From assembly GCA_910574015.1 (NCBI GenBank), contig CAJSYQ010000018.1, positions 1 to 64,000 of the forward strand: DNA of 64,000 bases. The letters run 5' to 3'. This DNA comes from Eubacteriaceae bacterium. Lineage in GTDB: Bacteria; Bacillota; Clostridia; Lachnospirales; Lachnospiraceae. Of this stretch, positions 1 to 9,042 are shown piece by piece; positions within the stretch are counted from its first letter, which is position 1; each line of letters opens with the position of its first letter. A program made the position numbers and the translations under genes. A model generated the notes under the pieces. The model searched no databases. It saw only the letters and a list, made by a program, of their open reading frames with translations, and was not told the origin of the DNA.

Positions 1-10
1 AGATTTTTAA

Positions 11-31
11 AAACCGGCTACTGGGCGGTTT
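11..31 (-). terminator. weak hairpin terminator after the sensor kinase
   Basis: AAACCG (11-16) pairs with CGGTTT (26-31) across a 9-base loop; read on the minus strand it is followed by a short T-rich run. It lies about 90 bases past the stop of the kinase at 122. The stretch from 32 to 121 is AT-rich and shows no convincing gene. Confidence 0.4.
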
Positions 32-121
32 AAAAGTTATACCCAAAAGTCAAAACAAAATTTCTTTCTATTTTTTCAAAAAAACACTTGACTTTTTATT
101 AGCAGGCTTTTCATCATCAAA

Positions 122-1411
122 CTACATATTCAGCAGAATCCTTGTGACAAATTTTTCATTCTTCAGGGAAAAATCTGTCTGACCGTCATACCGGGACGCG
201 GTTTTGATTATGCTTGGCACTCCGAGCCCGCTGCCCTTATCCGATACCGGAAGCCCCTTCCGAAAGTTTATGTCACAGGTACTGGTATTGCAGAACTGGA
301 TAATCACTTTATTCCCCTTTTCCGCTATATAGATGCTGATCTCCCGATCCATCTTTCCAGAATCGACACAACCGTGAATGGCATTCTCAAAAGCATTGGC
401 GAGGATTGCAATCCAGTCAATGTCCCGGACCGCCAGACCATCTGCCAGTTTCACATCCATCTTCACCTGAATATTCTGGTTTCTGGCATTGCGTGCATAA
501 GCTGACAGAATGCTGTTTACCGCCCGGTTTCCACAGATATTTCTTATCTCCCGGTTTTCCACATCCTCCCCGTACTGATCCAGATAATACAGAAGATTGC
601 CAAATTCCTCTTTCCTGACATACTCCTTCATTAGAAGGATATGATGCCTCACATCATGGCGGATCCTCGCCGCTTCCCTCTCTGACTCTCTCATCAGCTC
701 CATCTGTCGGTGCAGGAGCTGCTCATTTATCTCCAAAAGTTCCTTTTCCCGCTGATAATAGTGCTCCTGTCCGAGATGTATGTACAGATGGAAGATGGCG
801 TACTGCAGAACGCCAACCATAAAGAGCGTCACAAATGCCCGCACCATATTAAAAACTGAGAACCCCTGCAGGTTCGGCCAGTAGGCAACAACGGCGCCGA
901 TCATCACCGAGACAAAAAGCGTGACAGCACTGAACAGATCCATCTCCTCCATCAGAAAACCCACTCCCGACAAAAAAAGCTTTCTGAGTTTCTTCCATGT
1001 AAAGATAAGAATCAGTATCGCGCAAATAAGGCGCGTAAGGATGTCCACCCACTGATTTCCCTCAAACCACCACCGGGCCACATCCACACCACAGAAGGTG
1101 CAAACAGAAAACATATAAAATCCCACTGCCATTTTATACACAGACAAATAAAGAATTTCGCTGCTCATTATCCCACAGAATACCCCAATCGTGAGAAAAC
1201 TTGACAGACTGGCAAACTGTACAAAACTGGCGGTAAAAAAATGATACCACAGGCTATACCCGCCGATCATCAGCACACCAAATACCACATAAATACCAAT
1301 AGCTTTTTTCATGGAACATCTTGGGCGGTCAAGCATAAGAAAGAATGTGAGGAGCAGTCCCACACTGATGCTATTTCGAAAAAATGCGATATAGAAAGAA
1401 CCTCCCAGCAT
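122..1411 (-). CDS. AgrC-like sensor histidine kinase (GHKL family)
   Basis: Membrane sensor kinase of the quorum-sensing/LytTR type. The N-terminal half is a bundle of about six hydrophobic segments with almost no extracellular loops, as in AgrC and VirS receptors. A coiled stretch then leads to the phospho-accepting box with RHDVRHH, and a GHKL-type ATPase domain ends in GSGLGVPSI. The first in-frame start upstream lacks a ribosome site; the ATG at 1411-1409 is preceded by AGGAGG seven bases away, so I start there (429 residues). No response regulator is visible; a LytTR partner would have to lie outside the window or elsewhere. Direct repeats of LytTR type lie about 90 bases upstream. Ligand unknown. 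Confidence 0.85.
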   Translation of the reverse strand: MLGGSFYIAFFRNSISVGLLLTFFLMLDRPRCSMKKAIGIYVVFGVLMIGGYSLWYHFFTASFVQFASLSSFLTIGVFCGIMSSEILYLSVYKMAVGFYMFSVCTFCGVDVARWWFEGNQWVDILTRLICAILILIFTWKKLRKLFLSGVGFLMEEMDLFSAVTLFVSVMIGAVVAYWPNLQGFSVFNMVRAFVTLFMVGVLQYAIFHLYIHLGQEHYYQREKELLEINEQLLHRQMELMRESEREAARIRHDVRHHILLMKEYVRKEEFGNLLYYLDQYGEDVENREIRNICGNRAVNSILSAYARNARNQNIQVKMDVKLADGLAVRDIDWIAILANAFENAIHGCVDSGKMDREISIYIAEKGNKVIIQFCNTSTCDINFRKGLPVSDKGSGLGVPSIIKTASRYDGQTDFSLKNEKFVTRILLNM

Positions 1412-1500
1412 ATCTATTCCTCCTATGTATATTATTTTGAAGTCCGAAACCTGGACAAACAAAAATAAATTAACATATATAGGATATTTTTCAATATTTC

Positions 1501-1531
1501 TGGTACTATTCGCACTTTTTATGGCACTATT
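1501..1531. promoter_or_regulatory. LytTR-type direct repeat upstream of the sensor kinase
   Basis: TGGTACTATT (1501-1510) and TGGCACTATT (1522-1531) are near-identical direct repeats with a 21-base period. This is the spacing typical of AgrA/VirR/LytTR sites (two short repeats with about 12 bases between). The site lies between folE and the kinase, upstream of the kinase start. Confidence 0.5.
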
Positions 1532-1567
1532 TGTATTTGGGCCGTTTCATCGCATAATTATAAATTT

Positions 1568-2116
1568 TCACAAAAGACTCATAAACATCTGCTGTAATGT
1601 CTTGTCCTGCTCAAAAACTCCCCGGACTGCATAAACAGCCGTCTTTGCGCCCGGTTTCTTTATCCCCCGCATACTCATACACATATGCTCTGCCTCCACC
1701 ATTACCATAACTCCTCTGGGAGACAGATACTTCATAAGAGCATCGGCGATCTGGCTGGTGAGCTGTTCCTGGATCTGGGCACGCCGTGCATAGGTCTCCA
1801 CAGTCCGCGCCAGCTTGCTCAGCCCCACCACCCTGCCATCTGGAATATAGCCAATATGGACTTTGCCGAAAAAGGGAAGCAGATGGTGTTCACATACGGA
1901 ATAGAACGTAATATCCTTTTCCACAACCATGTCTCCTGTGTCAGAGTGAAATACCCGGCTCAGGTGCCCGGCCGCATCCATCTGATACCCGCCAAATAAT
2001 TCCTCGCACATCTGTGCGATCCGTTTTGGAGTGTCCCTCAGCCCCTCTCTTGCCGTATCCTCGCCTATCCCTTCCAGAAATAGCTTTACTGCCTGTTCTA
2101 TCTTATCGTGATCCAT
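1568..2116 (-). CDS. folE: GTP cyclohydrolase I
   Basis: Cytosolic zinc enzyme converting GTP to 7,8-dihydroneopterin triphosphate, the first step of tetrahydrofolate synthesis. At 182 residues it has the usual length of the bacterial enzyme. The zinc ligands are visible: C75 and H78 in the CEHHLLPF motif and C146 in HMCMSMRG. The start follows an AAGGGG ribosome site. It lies 96 bases downstream of folC, with its own promoter in that gap, so it can be read alone or with metY-folC. The call is secure. Confidence 0.96.
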   Translation of the reverse strand: MDHDKIEQAVKLFLEGIGEDTAREGLRDTPKRIAQMCEELFGGYQMDAAGHLSRVFHSDTGDMVVEKDITFYSVCEHHLLPFFGKVHIGYIPDGRVVGLSKLARTVETYARRAQIQEQLTSQIADALMKYLSPRGVMVMVEAEHMCMSMRGIKKPGAKTAVYAVRGVFEQDKTLQQMFMSLL

Positions 2117-2145
2117 ACACGCACCCCTTCTCTGTTTCTTAAATC

Positions 2146-2174
2146 ATAATAAGCGATTTCTCATTCGTAGTCAA
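2146..2174 (-). promoter_or_regulatory. folE promoter
   Basis: On the minus strand -35 TTGACT (2174-2169), 17 bases, -10 TATTAT (2151-2146). The start codon is 30 bases further on. Confidence 0.7.
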
Positions 2175-2212
2175 TATCCTATAGTATTCTTCTCTTTCTT
2201 TGCCATCCCCGT

Positions 2213-3490
2213 TCACTTCCAATCCAGGTCTTTGAAAAATGACAGGCTGCCAAAAATCAGGATGGCGTCCTCATGCCCGCACGCATCCATCGCCTTCTTG
2301 AGCCCTGCCATAACAGTATCCGCCAGCGACACCTTCCGGCACCCCTTCCGCCGCCACACGCCGGCAAGAACCTCCTTATCCAGCCCCCGCTCTCCCGGCG
2401 GAGTGATGACCGCCACATCCTCAAAGATGGGAACAAGGATTTCCACCATCGTTTCATAATCCTTATCCTTCAAAACCCCCATCACACCATGCAGCCGCCT
2501 CCCGGCAAGCAGCGTCTCCGCCGTGCTGCGAAGCGCCTCTGCCCCGGTCGGATTATGGGCGCCGTCAAGAATGATCAGGGGTCTGGTACAGATTCTCTCA
2601 AACCGCCCCCGCCATGCGGCCATACGAACCCCCAGGATCAGCTCTTCCACCGCCGGGGTAAAGGGTGCCGGAAGATGACGGCAGGTCTCCACAGCCAGGG
2701 CAGCATTTTCCGCCTGATACAGTCCCGCCATAAATGTGCGGTAGCTCTCGCCGCGGTAGGTAAATACACTGCCCTCCAGATCTGCCTTCCTTACCGTAAT
2801 CTCTGATTTCCCCACCTCATGCAGGGATGCCCCCTGCCGCCCGGCTTCCTCCCGGATCACCGTCAGGGCAGCCGGATCCCTCTGACTGGTAACCGCCACG
2901 CCGTTTTTCCGTATGATCCCGGCTTTTGCCGCCGCAATCTCGGGAATGGTTCCGCCCAGCACCATCTGATGATCCAGCGCTACCGGTGTGATAACCGATG
3001 CCAGAACATGGGAAACCACATTTGTGGCATCCTCTCTACCACCCAGTCCCGCTTCCAGAACTACAATGCTGCAGTGCCAGTAAACAAAAGCGAGCAATGC
3101 CATTGCTGTCTCGATCTCGAAAACAGTCGGCACTTCCCCGCCCTCCCTTTTAATTCTGTCCACTGCTGCCGCCGTCTCGGATACCACCTGTGCCAGCAGA
3201 TCCCGGCTAATAAAATGGACACCTCCCAGATCTTCATACTGGATGCATTCCTCGTATTGGAATACGACCGGGGAGACAAATCGTCCCACCAGCTGTCCGC
3301 TGACGGCAAGGATACTACTGATATAAGCAGCCACCGAGCCCTTTCCGTTTGTTCCGGCGATATGGATAAACTGCAGCTTGTCCTGCGGGTTTCCAAGCTG
3401 CCCCAGCAGGGCAAGCATGCGGACAAGCCCCGGCATCATGCCGGAGCGTCCCGCCTCTTCGATATATTGTCTTGCTTCTTCATAGGTCAT
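2213..3490 (-). CDS. folC: folylpolyglutamate synthase / dihydrofolate synthase
   Basis: Mur-ligase-like enzyme that adds glutamate to dihydropteroate and to reduced folates using ATP. The P-loop HIAGTNGKGS sits at residues 43-52, the central domain carries LEAGLGGREDATN, and the C-terminal domain has ILDGAHNP, the standard FolC layout in 425 residues. The ATG follows AAGGG at a normal distance. It begins 20 bases after the stop of metY and is probably co-transcribed with it, linking one-carbon and methionine metabolism. Whether it has both activities or only folylpolyglutamate synthase cannot be told from sequence alone. Confidence 0.94.
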   Translation of the reverse strand: MTYEEARQYIEEAGRSGMMPGLVRMLALLGQLGNPQDKLQFIHIAGTNGKGSVAAYISSILAVSGQLVGRFVSPVVFQYEECIQYEDLGGVHFISRDLLAQVVSETAAAVDRIKREGGEVPTVFEIETAMALLAFVYWHCSIVVLEAGLGGREDATNVVSHVLASVITPVALDHQMVLGGTIPEIAAAKAGIIRKNGVAVTSQRDPAALTVIREEAGRQGASLHEVGKSEITVRKADLEGSVFTYRGESYRTFMAGLYQAENAALAVETCRHLPAPFTPAVEELILGVRMAAWRGRFERICTRPLIILDGAHNPTGAEALRSTAETLLAGRRLHGVMGVLKDKDYETMVEILVPIFEDVAVITPPGERGLDKEVLAGVWRRKGCRKVSLADTVMAGLKKAMDACGHEDAILIFGSLSFFKDLDWK

Positions 3491-3510
3491 ATTTTACAGC
3501 CCTTACTTCT

Positions 3511-4800
3511 TTATTCTACTGCTGCCAGCGCCTGTTCCAGATCCCGGATCAGATCCTCCTTGTCCTCAAGCCCGCAGGACATCCGGACAAGCCCTGCCGG
3601 TATCCCCGCAGCCGCCAGCTGTTCCTCGTTCATCTGCCGATGCGTGCTGGTGGCAGGATTCAGACAGCAGGTTCTGGCATCCGCTACATGTGTCTCGATA
3701 GCTGCCAGCCTGAGATTCTTCATAAATGCCTCTGCGGCTTTTCTTCCGCCCTTCAATTCAAAGGACACTACCCCGCAGCCGCCATTCGGCAGATATTTCT
3801 GCGCCAGTTTATAATATCTGTCTCCCGGCAGGCCGGAGTAACTCACGTCAGCCACCTTCGGATGGTTCTGCAGGAACTCTGCCACCGCCTGTCCATTCTC
3901 CACATGGCGCGGCATCCGCACATGAAGGGATTCCAGGCCGAGATTCAGGATAAAAGCGTGCTGGGGTGACTGGATGCATCCCAGATCGCGCATCAGCTGT
4001 GCCGTACATTTCGTGATAAAAGCACCGGCCCTGCCGAATTTCTCCGCATAGGTTATCCCGTGATAGGATTCATCCGGCGTACAAAGCCCTGGGTATTTCT
4101 CCGCCTGGGACATCCAGTCAAAATTGCCGGAATCCACAATAGCGCCGCCCACAGCCGCGCCGTGCCCGTCCATATACTTCGTTGTAGAATGTGTGACGAT
4201 ATCCGCTCCCCATTCGATGGGACGGCAGTTCACCGGAGTCGGAAATGTATTATCCACAATAAGCGGTACGCCGTGTTTATGAGCCGCCGCTGCAAATTTT
4301 TCTATGTCCAGAACAGTCAGCGCCGGATTGGCAATGGTCTCCCCAAAGACAGCTCTTGTATTTTCCTGAAAGGCCGCATTCAACTCCTCCTCCGTACAGT
4401 CGGGTGAGACAAATGTTGCATCTATCCCCATCTTCTTCATGGTGACCTCAATCAGGTTAAAGGTTCCTCCATAAATGGAAGAGGAGGACACAATATGACT
4501 GCCGCTCTCGCAAATATTAAACAAGGCGAAGAAATTTGCCGCCTGCCCTGAAGAAGTCAGCATCGCCGCCGTACCACCCTCCAGTTCTGCAATTTTCGCC
4601 GCCACAAGATCATTGGTGGGATTCTGGAGACGTGTATAAAAATATCCTTCTGCCTCCAGATCAAAAAGCCGTCCCATGTCCTCGCTGGTATCATATTTAA
4701 ACGTGGTGGACTGGACAATGGGAATCTGTCTTGGTTCCCCATTTCCCGGCGTATACCCGCCCTGCACACATCTCGTATTGATTTTATAACAATCGCTCAT
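3511..4800 (-). CDS. metY: O-acetylhomoserine sulfhydrylase (homocysteine synthase)
   Basis: PLP enzyme of the Cys/Met metabolism family that makes homocysteine from O-acetylhomoserine and sulfide. The PLP lysine is K208 in THSTTKYMDGHG; the N-terminal QIPIVQSTTF and YTRLQNPT motifs are those of the MetY branch. The length, 429 residues, is right for MetY and longer than cystathionine synthases. It heads a metY-folC unit. A promoter and a perfect 9-bp dyad lie directly upstream, so it is probably repressor-controlled. I see no S-box or T-box in the leader. Confidence 0.93.
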   Translation of the reverse strand: MSDCYKINTRCVQGGYTPGNGEPRQIPIVQSTTFKYDTSEDMGRLFDLEAEGYFYTRLQNPTNDLVAAKIAELEGGTAAMLTSSGQAANFFALFNICESGSHIVSSSSIYGGTFNLIEVTMKKMGIDATFVSPDCTEEELNAAFQENTRAVFGETIANPALTVLDIEKFAAAAHKHGVPLIVDNTFPTPVNCRPIEWGADIVTHSTTKYMDGHGAAVGGAIVDSGNFDWMSQAEKYPGLCTPDESYHGITYAEKFGRAGAFITKCTAQLMRDLGCIQSPQHAFILNLGLESLHVRMPRHVENGQAVAEFLQNHPKVADVSYSGLPGDRYYKLAQKYLPNGGCGVVSFELKGGRKAAEAFMKNLRLAAIETHVADARTCCLNPATSTHRQMNEEQLAAAGIPAGLVRMSCGLEDKEDLIRDLEQALAAVE

Positions 4801-4815
4801 CTTCCCTACCTCATC

Positions 4816-4838
4816 TTTCCTAAATATTGTTTAGGAAA
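4816..4838. promoter_or_regulatory. dyad operator candidate in the metY leader
   Basis: TTTCCTAAA (4816-4824) and TTTAGGAAA (4830-4838) are perfect inverted arms separated by 5 bases. The dyad starts 2 bases past the -10 box, where a repressor would block transcription. It has no T-run, so it is not a terminator. Confidence 0.55.
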
Positions 4839-4840
4839 AT

Positions 4841-4869
4841 ATTATATCAGTATTTTCCATAAAAATCTA
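4841..4869 (-). promoter_or_regulatory. metY promoter
   Basis: Minus strand -35 TAGATT (4869-4864), 17-base spacer, -10 TATAAT (4846-4841). Confidence 0.6.
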
Positions 4870-4943
4870 CAGGAACTTCCCGGAATGTTGTCGCTCATGT
4901 TCCTCCTTTTGGGTGCAAAAAGGGTGTTTGCGGTTTCTGAAAA

Positions 4944-4983
4944 TAAATAAGGCAGCGGATTGTCTGTTAAGATAATCGCTGCC
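4944..4983 (-). terminator. terminator of the pflB-pflA-MBL operon
   Basis: GGCAGCG (4951-4957) pairs with CGCTGCC (4977-4983), extended by three more pairs after a bulge. On the minus strand it is followed by TTATTTATTTTC. The rest of the 4801-5077 gap holds the metY promoter and operator and no gene. Confidence 0.65.
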
Positions 4984-5077
4984 GAAAGGTAAATAATATT
5001 CAGTTTGAGCAAGCGCCTGTTCTGATTCAATGCTAACAGAATAAAAAATTTATGTCAATGAAGCAAAATTACTTTCC

Positions 5078-5812
5078 TCATATTCTCTCTGTGTCCACGC
5101 ATTCCCCATTCTCCGTAAGGCACACAACAATACCGCCATACTGGGGATGCTCCTTCACAAACCGCCGGATCACACTGAATTTCTCCCAGAAATGCATGGG
5201 AAATACTTTTGCCGCCCTGACATTTTCAAGAAAGACTTCAAGCCCCACCGGCGTTTCCCCTAACAGCCTGGGATCCAGCGGCACAAAAGCCACATCAACA
5301 GAAAGCCCTTTCATCTTCGCCATCTCGCTGCGGTATCGCTCCGCCATCCTCCGATTGTACTCCTCCGATCTGTCCTCCCAGATCCAGTGTCCCAGATCTC
5401 CGGCGTGATAGATGCGCTGCCCCTCCCACTCCAGCAGGTATGCCACCCCGGCATCCGTGGAACGATAGGTGGTGATCTGCAGCCGTTTGTCTCCCGGCAT
5501 CACCAGATCATACTTCTGATTCTTCCTCACCCGGATCAGCTTCACCGTCAGATCCATACCCCGGTCCGTCCACTCCCGTATCTTCCATTTGATGCCGCAG
5601 TCCTTATCCAGTACAAAGTGCACCCAGGGATAGTCCTCAAAGAGATTGAAAATCTCCGGATTATAGTGGTCCCGGTGCTTGTGGCTGGCAAAGACCACCA
5701 GCGGCTTATCCCTGTCCAGAGCAGGGATCCCGCCATGAAAATAATCAAACAGGAAATACGCTGTCGCTGTCTCCACCAGAAATCCACTGTGTCCGATAAA
5801 AGTAACTCTCAT
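5078..5812 (-). CDS. MBL-fold metallohydrolase (UlaG-like)
   Basis: Metallo-beta-lactamase-fold hydrolase; the substrate is not evident. The metal-binding signature SHKHRDHY is near residues 44-51, with further ligands in YHAGDLGH and a late PMHFW motif, the pattern of the UlaG/YtnP-like branch. At 244 residues it is a single-domain protein without signal or membrane segment. Two ATGs in a row are possible; the second, at 5812-5810, is better placed from the AGGAGGG site. It overlaps the stop of pflA and is probably co-transcribed with pflBA; the functional link to formate metabolism is unknown. Confidence 0.8.
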   Translation of the reverse strand: MRVTFIGHSGFLVETATAYFLFDYFHGGIPALDRDKPLVVFASHKHRDHYNPEIFNLFEDYPWVHFVLDKDCGIKWKIREWTDRGMDLTVKLIRVRKNQKYDLVMPGDKRLQITTYRSTDAGVAYLLEWEGQRIYHAGDLGHWIWEDRSEEYNRRMAERYRSEMAKMKGLSVDVAFVPLDPRLLGETPVGLEVFLENVRAAKVFPMHFWEKFSVIRRFVKEHPQYGGIVVCLTENGECVDTERI

Positions 5813-6579
5813 CATACCCTCCTGACGCCAAGTATCTCTTCTGCACGCAGTACCTCCTCCTCTGTGGGGGGGTGCACGCCGGACAGAGAATATTCGAGCC
5901 CCAGCTTATCCCACTTAAAGAGCCCCAGTGTGTGATAGGGAAGTACCTCCACACGGCTCACACTCTGCCAGCCCCGGATCCTGTCCCTCAGTGCTAGTAA
6001 TCCATCCTCCTGATCCGTCAGCCCCGGCACCAGCACATGCCGGATCCACATTTCTTTTTTATGCTCTGACAGATAATCCGCCATCTCAAGTATATTCCGG
6101 TTATCCTGCCCCGTCAGGCTCCTGTGGCGTTCTGCATCCATCTCCTTAATATCCAGCAAAAACAGATCGGTCACCTCCACCAGCCGCCCAAAGCGGCCGG
6201 CAAAAGGCTCTTCCCCGGTAAACGGATGCCCTGATGTATCCAGGACGGTATGGATCCCTTTTTCTTTTGCCAAAGTAAAAAGCTCTGTCACAAAGTCAAT
6301 CTGCAACAGAGGCTCTCCACCACTCACGGTTATCCCGCCATTGTCCTTCCAGTAATTGCGGTACCGGTATGCCCGGTCAAAGGTTTCCTGTGCCGTCTTC
6401 TCCTCCCCGGATCCCATATTCCAGGTCTCCGGGTTGTGGCAGTACCGGCACCTCATCCGGCATCCCTGAAGGAAGATCACATACCGAACCCCCGGTCCGT
6501 CCACCAGACCGAAGGTTTCAATGGAATGTATGCGCCCCGTCGCTGGGGCAGTTCTTTCATCGTTCATAACCGTCCTCAT
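5812..6579 (-). CDS. pflA: pyruvate formate-lyase activating enzyme
   Basis: Radical SAM enzyme that installs the glycyl radical on PflB. The 4Fe-4S ligands C40, C44 and C47 lie in GCRMRCRYCHNPETW, the family signature, followed by GGITVSGGEPLLQ. Its length, 255 residues, is usual. The stop codon of pflB and this start are adjacent, so translation is coupled. The neighbouring PflB with an intact glycyl-radical loop confirms the substrate. Confidence 0.95.
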   Translation of the reverse strand: MRTVMNDERTAPATGRIHSIETFGLVDGPGVRYVIFLQGCRMRCRYCHNPETWNMGSGEEKTAQETFDRAYRYRNYWKDNGGITVSGGEPLLQIDFVTELFTLAKEKGIHTVLDTSGHPFTGEEPFAGRFGRLVEVTDLFLLDIKEMDAERHRSLTGQDNRNILEMADYLSEHKKEMWIRHVLVPGLTDQEDGLLALRDRIRGWQSVSRVEVLPYHTLGLFKWDKLGLEYSLSGVHPPTEEEVLRAEEILGVRRV

Positions 6580-8832
6580 CTATAGTTCACCATGGCAGGT
6601 TCTGGCGATCACATCCATCTGCTGCTCTCTTGTGAGGTCAATGAATTTCACCGCATAACCGGATACCCGGATGGTAAAGTTGGCATATTCTTCCCTCTCT
6701 GGATGCTCCATGGCATCCAAGAGCTTCTCCTTGCCAAATACATTGACATTCAGATGGTGTGCCCCCTGATCGAAGTATCCGTCCAGCACCTGAACCAGAT
6801 TGCGGATCCTCTCTTCCCCGCTGTGTCCCAGCGCATCGGGATTGATGGTCTGGGTATTGGAGATGCCGTCCAGCGCCCATTCATAGGGCAGCTTGGTAAG
6901 GGAATTCAGTGAGGCAAGAAGACCATTCTGTTCTGCCCCATAGCTTGGGTTCGCCCCCGGCGACAGGGGCGTCCATGCCTCCCTGCCATCCGGCATGGCG
7001 CCGGTGGCCTTGCCGTAAACCACATTGGATGTGATCGTAAGGATGGATGTCGTCGGCTCAGAATTCCGATAGGTGTGATGCTTCTTTATCTTCTCGATAA
7101 ACGTCCGAAGCAGCCACACGGCGATATCGTCCGCACGGTCGTCATCGTTGCCGTACCGGGGAAAATCTCCCTCTATCTCGTAGTCCGTCACAAGCCCCTC
7201 ATCGTCCCGGATAGTCTTCACCCTGGCATGTTTAATAGCGCTGAGGGAATCCACCACATGGGAAAACCCTGCAATGCCGGTGGCAAAGGTTCTTCTCACA
7301 TCTGTGTCGATCAGGGAGAGCTGGGTAGCTTCGTAATAATATTTATCATGCATATACTGGATCAGATTCAGGATATTCACGTAAATATCTGCCAGCCAGT
7401 CCATCATGCTGTCGTATTTCTCCATCACCTCATGATAGTCCAGATATTCCGAAGTGATGGGCTGGTACTTCGGCCCCACCTGATCCCTGCTCTTCTCGTC
7501 CCTGCCCCCATTGATGGCATAGAGCAGGCACTTCGCCAGATTGGCTCTGGCCCCGAAAAACTGCATCTCCTTCCCGGTCTGGGTGGCAGATACACAGCAG
7601 CAGATGGCATAATCATCCCCCCATACCGGTTTCATGACATCATCGTTCTCGTACTGGATGGAGCTGGTGCGGATGGAAATATCAGCCGAATATTTCTTAA
7701 AGTTCTCCGGCAGGGCAGAGGAATACAGCACCGTGATGTTCGGCTCCGGGGACGGCCCCATATTTTCCAGTGTATGGAGAAACCGGAAATCTGTCTTCGT
7801 CACCATATGCCGTCCATCCACCCCGATCCCCGCAAGGTCCAGGGTGGCCCAGACCGGATCACCGGAAAACAATTCGTTATATGATTTAATACGGGCAAAC
7901 TTCACCATGCGGAATTTCATCGTAATGTGATCCACAAGTTCCTGCGCCTCGCTCTCTGTAATCACACCATTTTTCAAATCCCTCTCTATATAAATGTCAA
8001 GGAATGTAGAGACCCTGCCAATGCTCATGGCAGCGCCGTTCTGGCACTTGATCGCCGCCAGATAGCCGAAATAGGTCCACTGGATGGCTTCTCTTGCATC
8101 CCTCGCCGGAGCCGAGATATCACAGCCGTAGATCTGGGCCATCTCCTTCATTCCTTTCAGGGCATTGATCTGATCCTGCAGTTCCTCTCTCTGACGGATA
8201 ATATCCTCCGCCATGCTGCCGCTGCCGCAGTTCGCCTTGTCTCTCTCTTTCTCTTCCACAAGACGATCAATACCGTAAAGGGCGACGCGGCGGTAATCCC
8301 CCACGATGCGTCCCCTTCCGTAAGTGTCCGGAAGGCCGGTGACAATTTTATTTTTGCGGGCCGCCCGCATCTCCGGCGTATAACAGTCAAAAACAGCCTG
8401 ATTATGCGTCTTATGGTATTCGGTAAATATTTTGTGAAGCTCCGGATCCGGCGTATAGCCGTACATCTGGCACGCCTCCTCCGCCATCTTGATACCACCA
8501 TACGGCATAAAGGCACGTTTCAGGGGCTTGTCCGTCTGGAGGCCGACGATCTTTTCCAGTTCCTTCAGTTCTTCTTTTATATATCCGGGACCATGCGAGG
8601 TAAGACCGGACACAATATCCGTATCCATATCCAGAACGCCGCCTTTCGCACGCTCCTGCTTCTGCAGCTGCTGCAGCTCGCCCCAGAGCTTGTCTGTGGC
8701 CTCCGTCGCCGGTGCAAGAAAGCTCTCGTCGCCGTCGTACGGCGTATAATTTTTCTGGATAAAGTCTCTTACATTGATCTCTTCCCGCCAGAGACGTCCC
8801 TCAAATCCATTCCACTGTTCAAAGTTTATCAT
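6580..8832 (-). CDS. pflB: formate C-acetyltransferase (pyruvate formate-lyase)
   Basis: Anaerobic enzyme converting pyruvate and CoA to acetyl-CoA and formate by glycyl-radical chemistry. The catalytic cysteine pair is C412-C413 in the [11 protein letters not shown] loop (a third cysteine precedes it) and the radical glycine is G725 in RVSGYAVKF close to the C-terminus. The length of 750 residues is typical. The start follows AAGGAGG. It is the first gene of a pflB-pflA-MBL operon with a clear promoter. A related glycyl-radical enzyme such as a diol dehydratase is excluded by the CC pair and overall match. Confidence 0.96.
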   Translation of the reverse strand: MINFEQWNGFEGRLWREEINVRDFIQKNYTPYDGDESFLAPATEATDKLWGELQQLQKQERAKGGVLDMDTDIVSGLTSHGPGYIKEELKELEKIVGLQTDKPLKRAFMPYGGIKMAEEACQMYGYTPDPELHKIFTEYHKTHNQAVFDCYTPEMRAARKNKIVTGLPDTYGRGRIVGDYRRVALYGIDRLVEEKERDKANCGSGSMAEDIIRQREELQDQINALKGMKEMAQIYGCDISAPARDAREAIQWTYFGYLAAIKCQNGAAMSIGRVSTFLDIYIERDLKNGVITESEAQELVDHITMKFRMVKFARIKSYNELFSGDPVWATLDLAGIGVDGRHMVTKTDFRFLHTLENMGPSPEPNITVLYSSALPENFKKYSADISIRTSSIQYENDDVMKPVWGDDYAICCCVSATQTGKEMQFFGARANLAKCLLYAINGGRDEKSRDQVGPKYQPITSEYLDYHEVMEKYDSMMDWLADIYVNILNLIQYMHDKYYYEATQLSLIDTDVRRTFATGIAGFSHVVDSLSAIKHARVKTIRDDEGLVTDYEIEGDFPRYGNDDDRADDIAVWLLRTFIEKIKKHHTYRNSEPTTSILTITSNVVYGKATGAMPDGREAWTPLSPGANPSYGAEQNGLLASLNSLTKLPYEWALDGISNTQTINPDALGHSGEERIRNLVQVLDGYFDQGAHHLNVNVFGKEKLLDAMEHPEREEYANFTIRVSGYAVKFIDLTREQQMDVIARTCHGEL

Positions 8833-8869
8833 GTTCTTCCTCCTTATGTGCAGGCTTTTTGAGAATGTA

Positions 8870-8898
8870 ATCGTAACATTTCTTTATAAAAAATGCAA
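8870..8898 (-). promoter_or_regulatory. pflB promoter
   Basis: Minus strand -35 TTGCAT (8898-8893), 17 bases, -10 TACGAT (8875-8870). The remaining AT-rich sequence up to 9042 shows no gene and no clear terminator for the gene upstream. Confidence 0.65.
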
Positions 8899-9042
8899 CT
8901 TATTCTTTATGTGGATTTGTATTTAGGAAATTCTCTATTGTTATCTCAAGTTCTATATTTGATGAAAAAGTTTACCCGCATGGACACTTCCGCTTTTATG
9001 ATAATAATCATTCAACTAAGCAATTATTACGCAATTAAGTAT

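Noticed and set aside
1-121. AgrD-like peptide gene next to the sensor kinase
   Set aside because: The only short frame (12 codons) lacks the charged tail and cysteine of AgrD peptides.
2117-2212. Tetrahydrofolate riboswitch before folE
   Set aside because: The gap is too short and lacks the conserved core; it contains an ordinary promoter.
4801-5077. SAM-responsive riboswitch or T-box before metY
   Set aside because: No S-box core or T-box specifier and antiterminator sequence is present; only a dyad operator and a terminator are seen.
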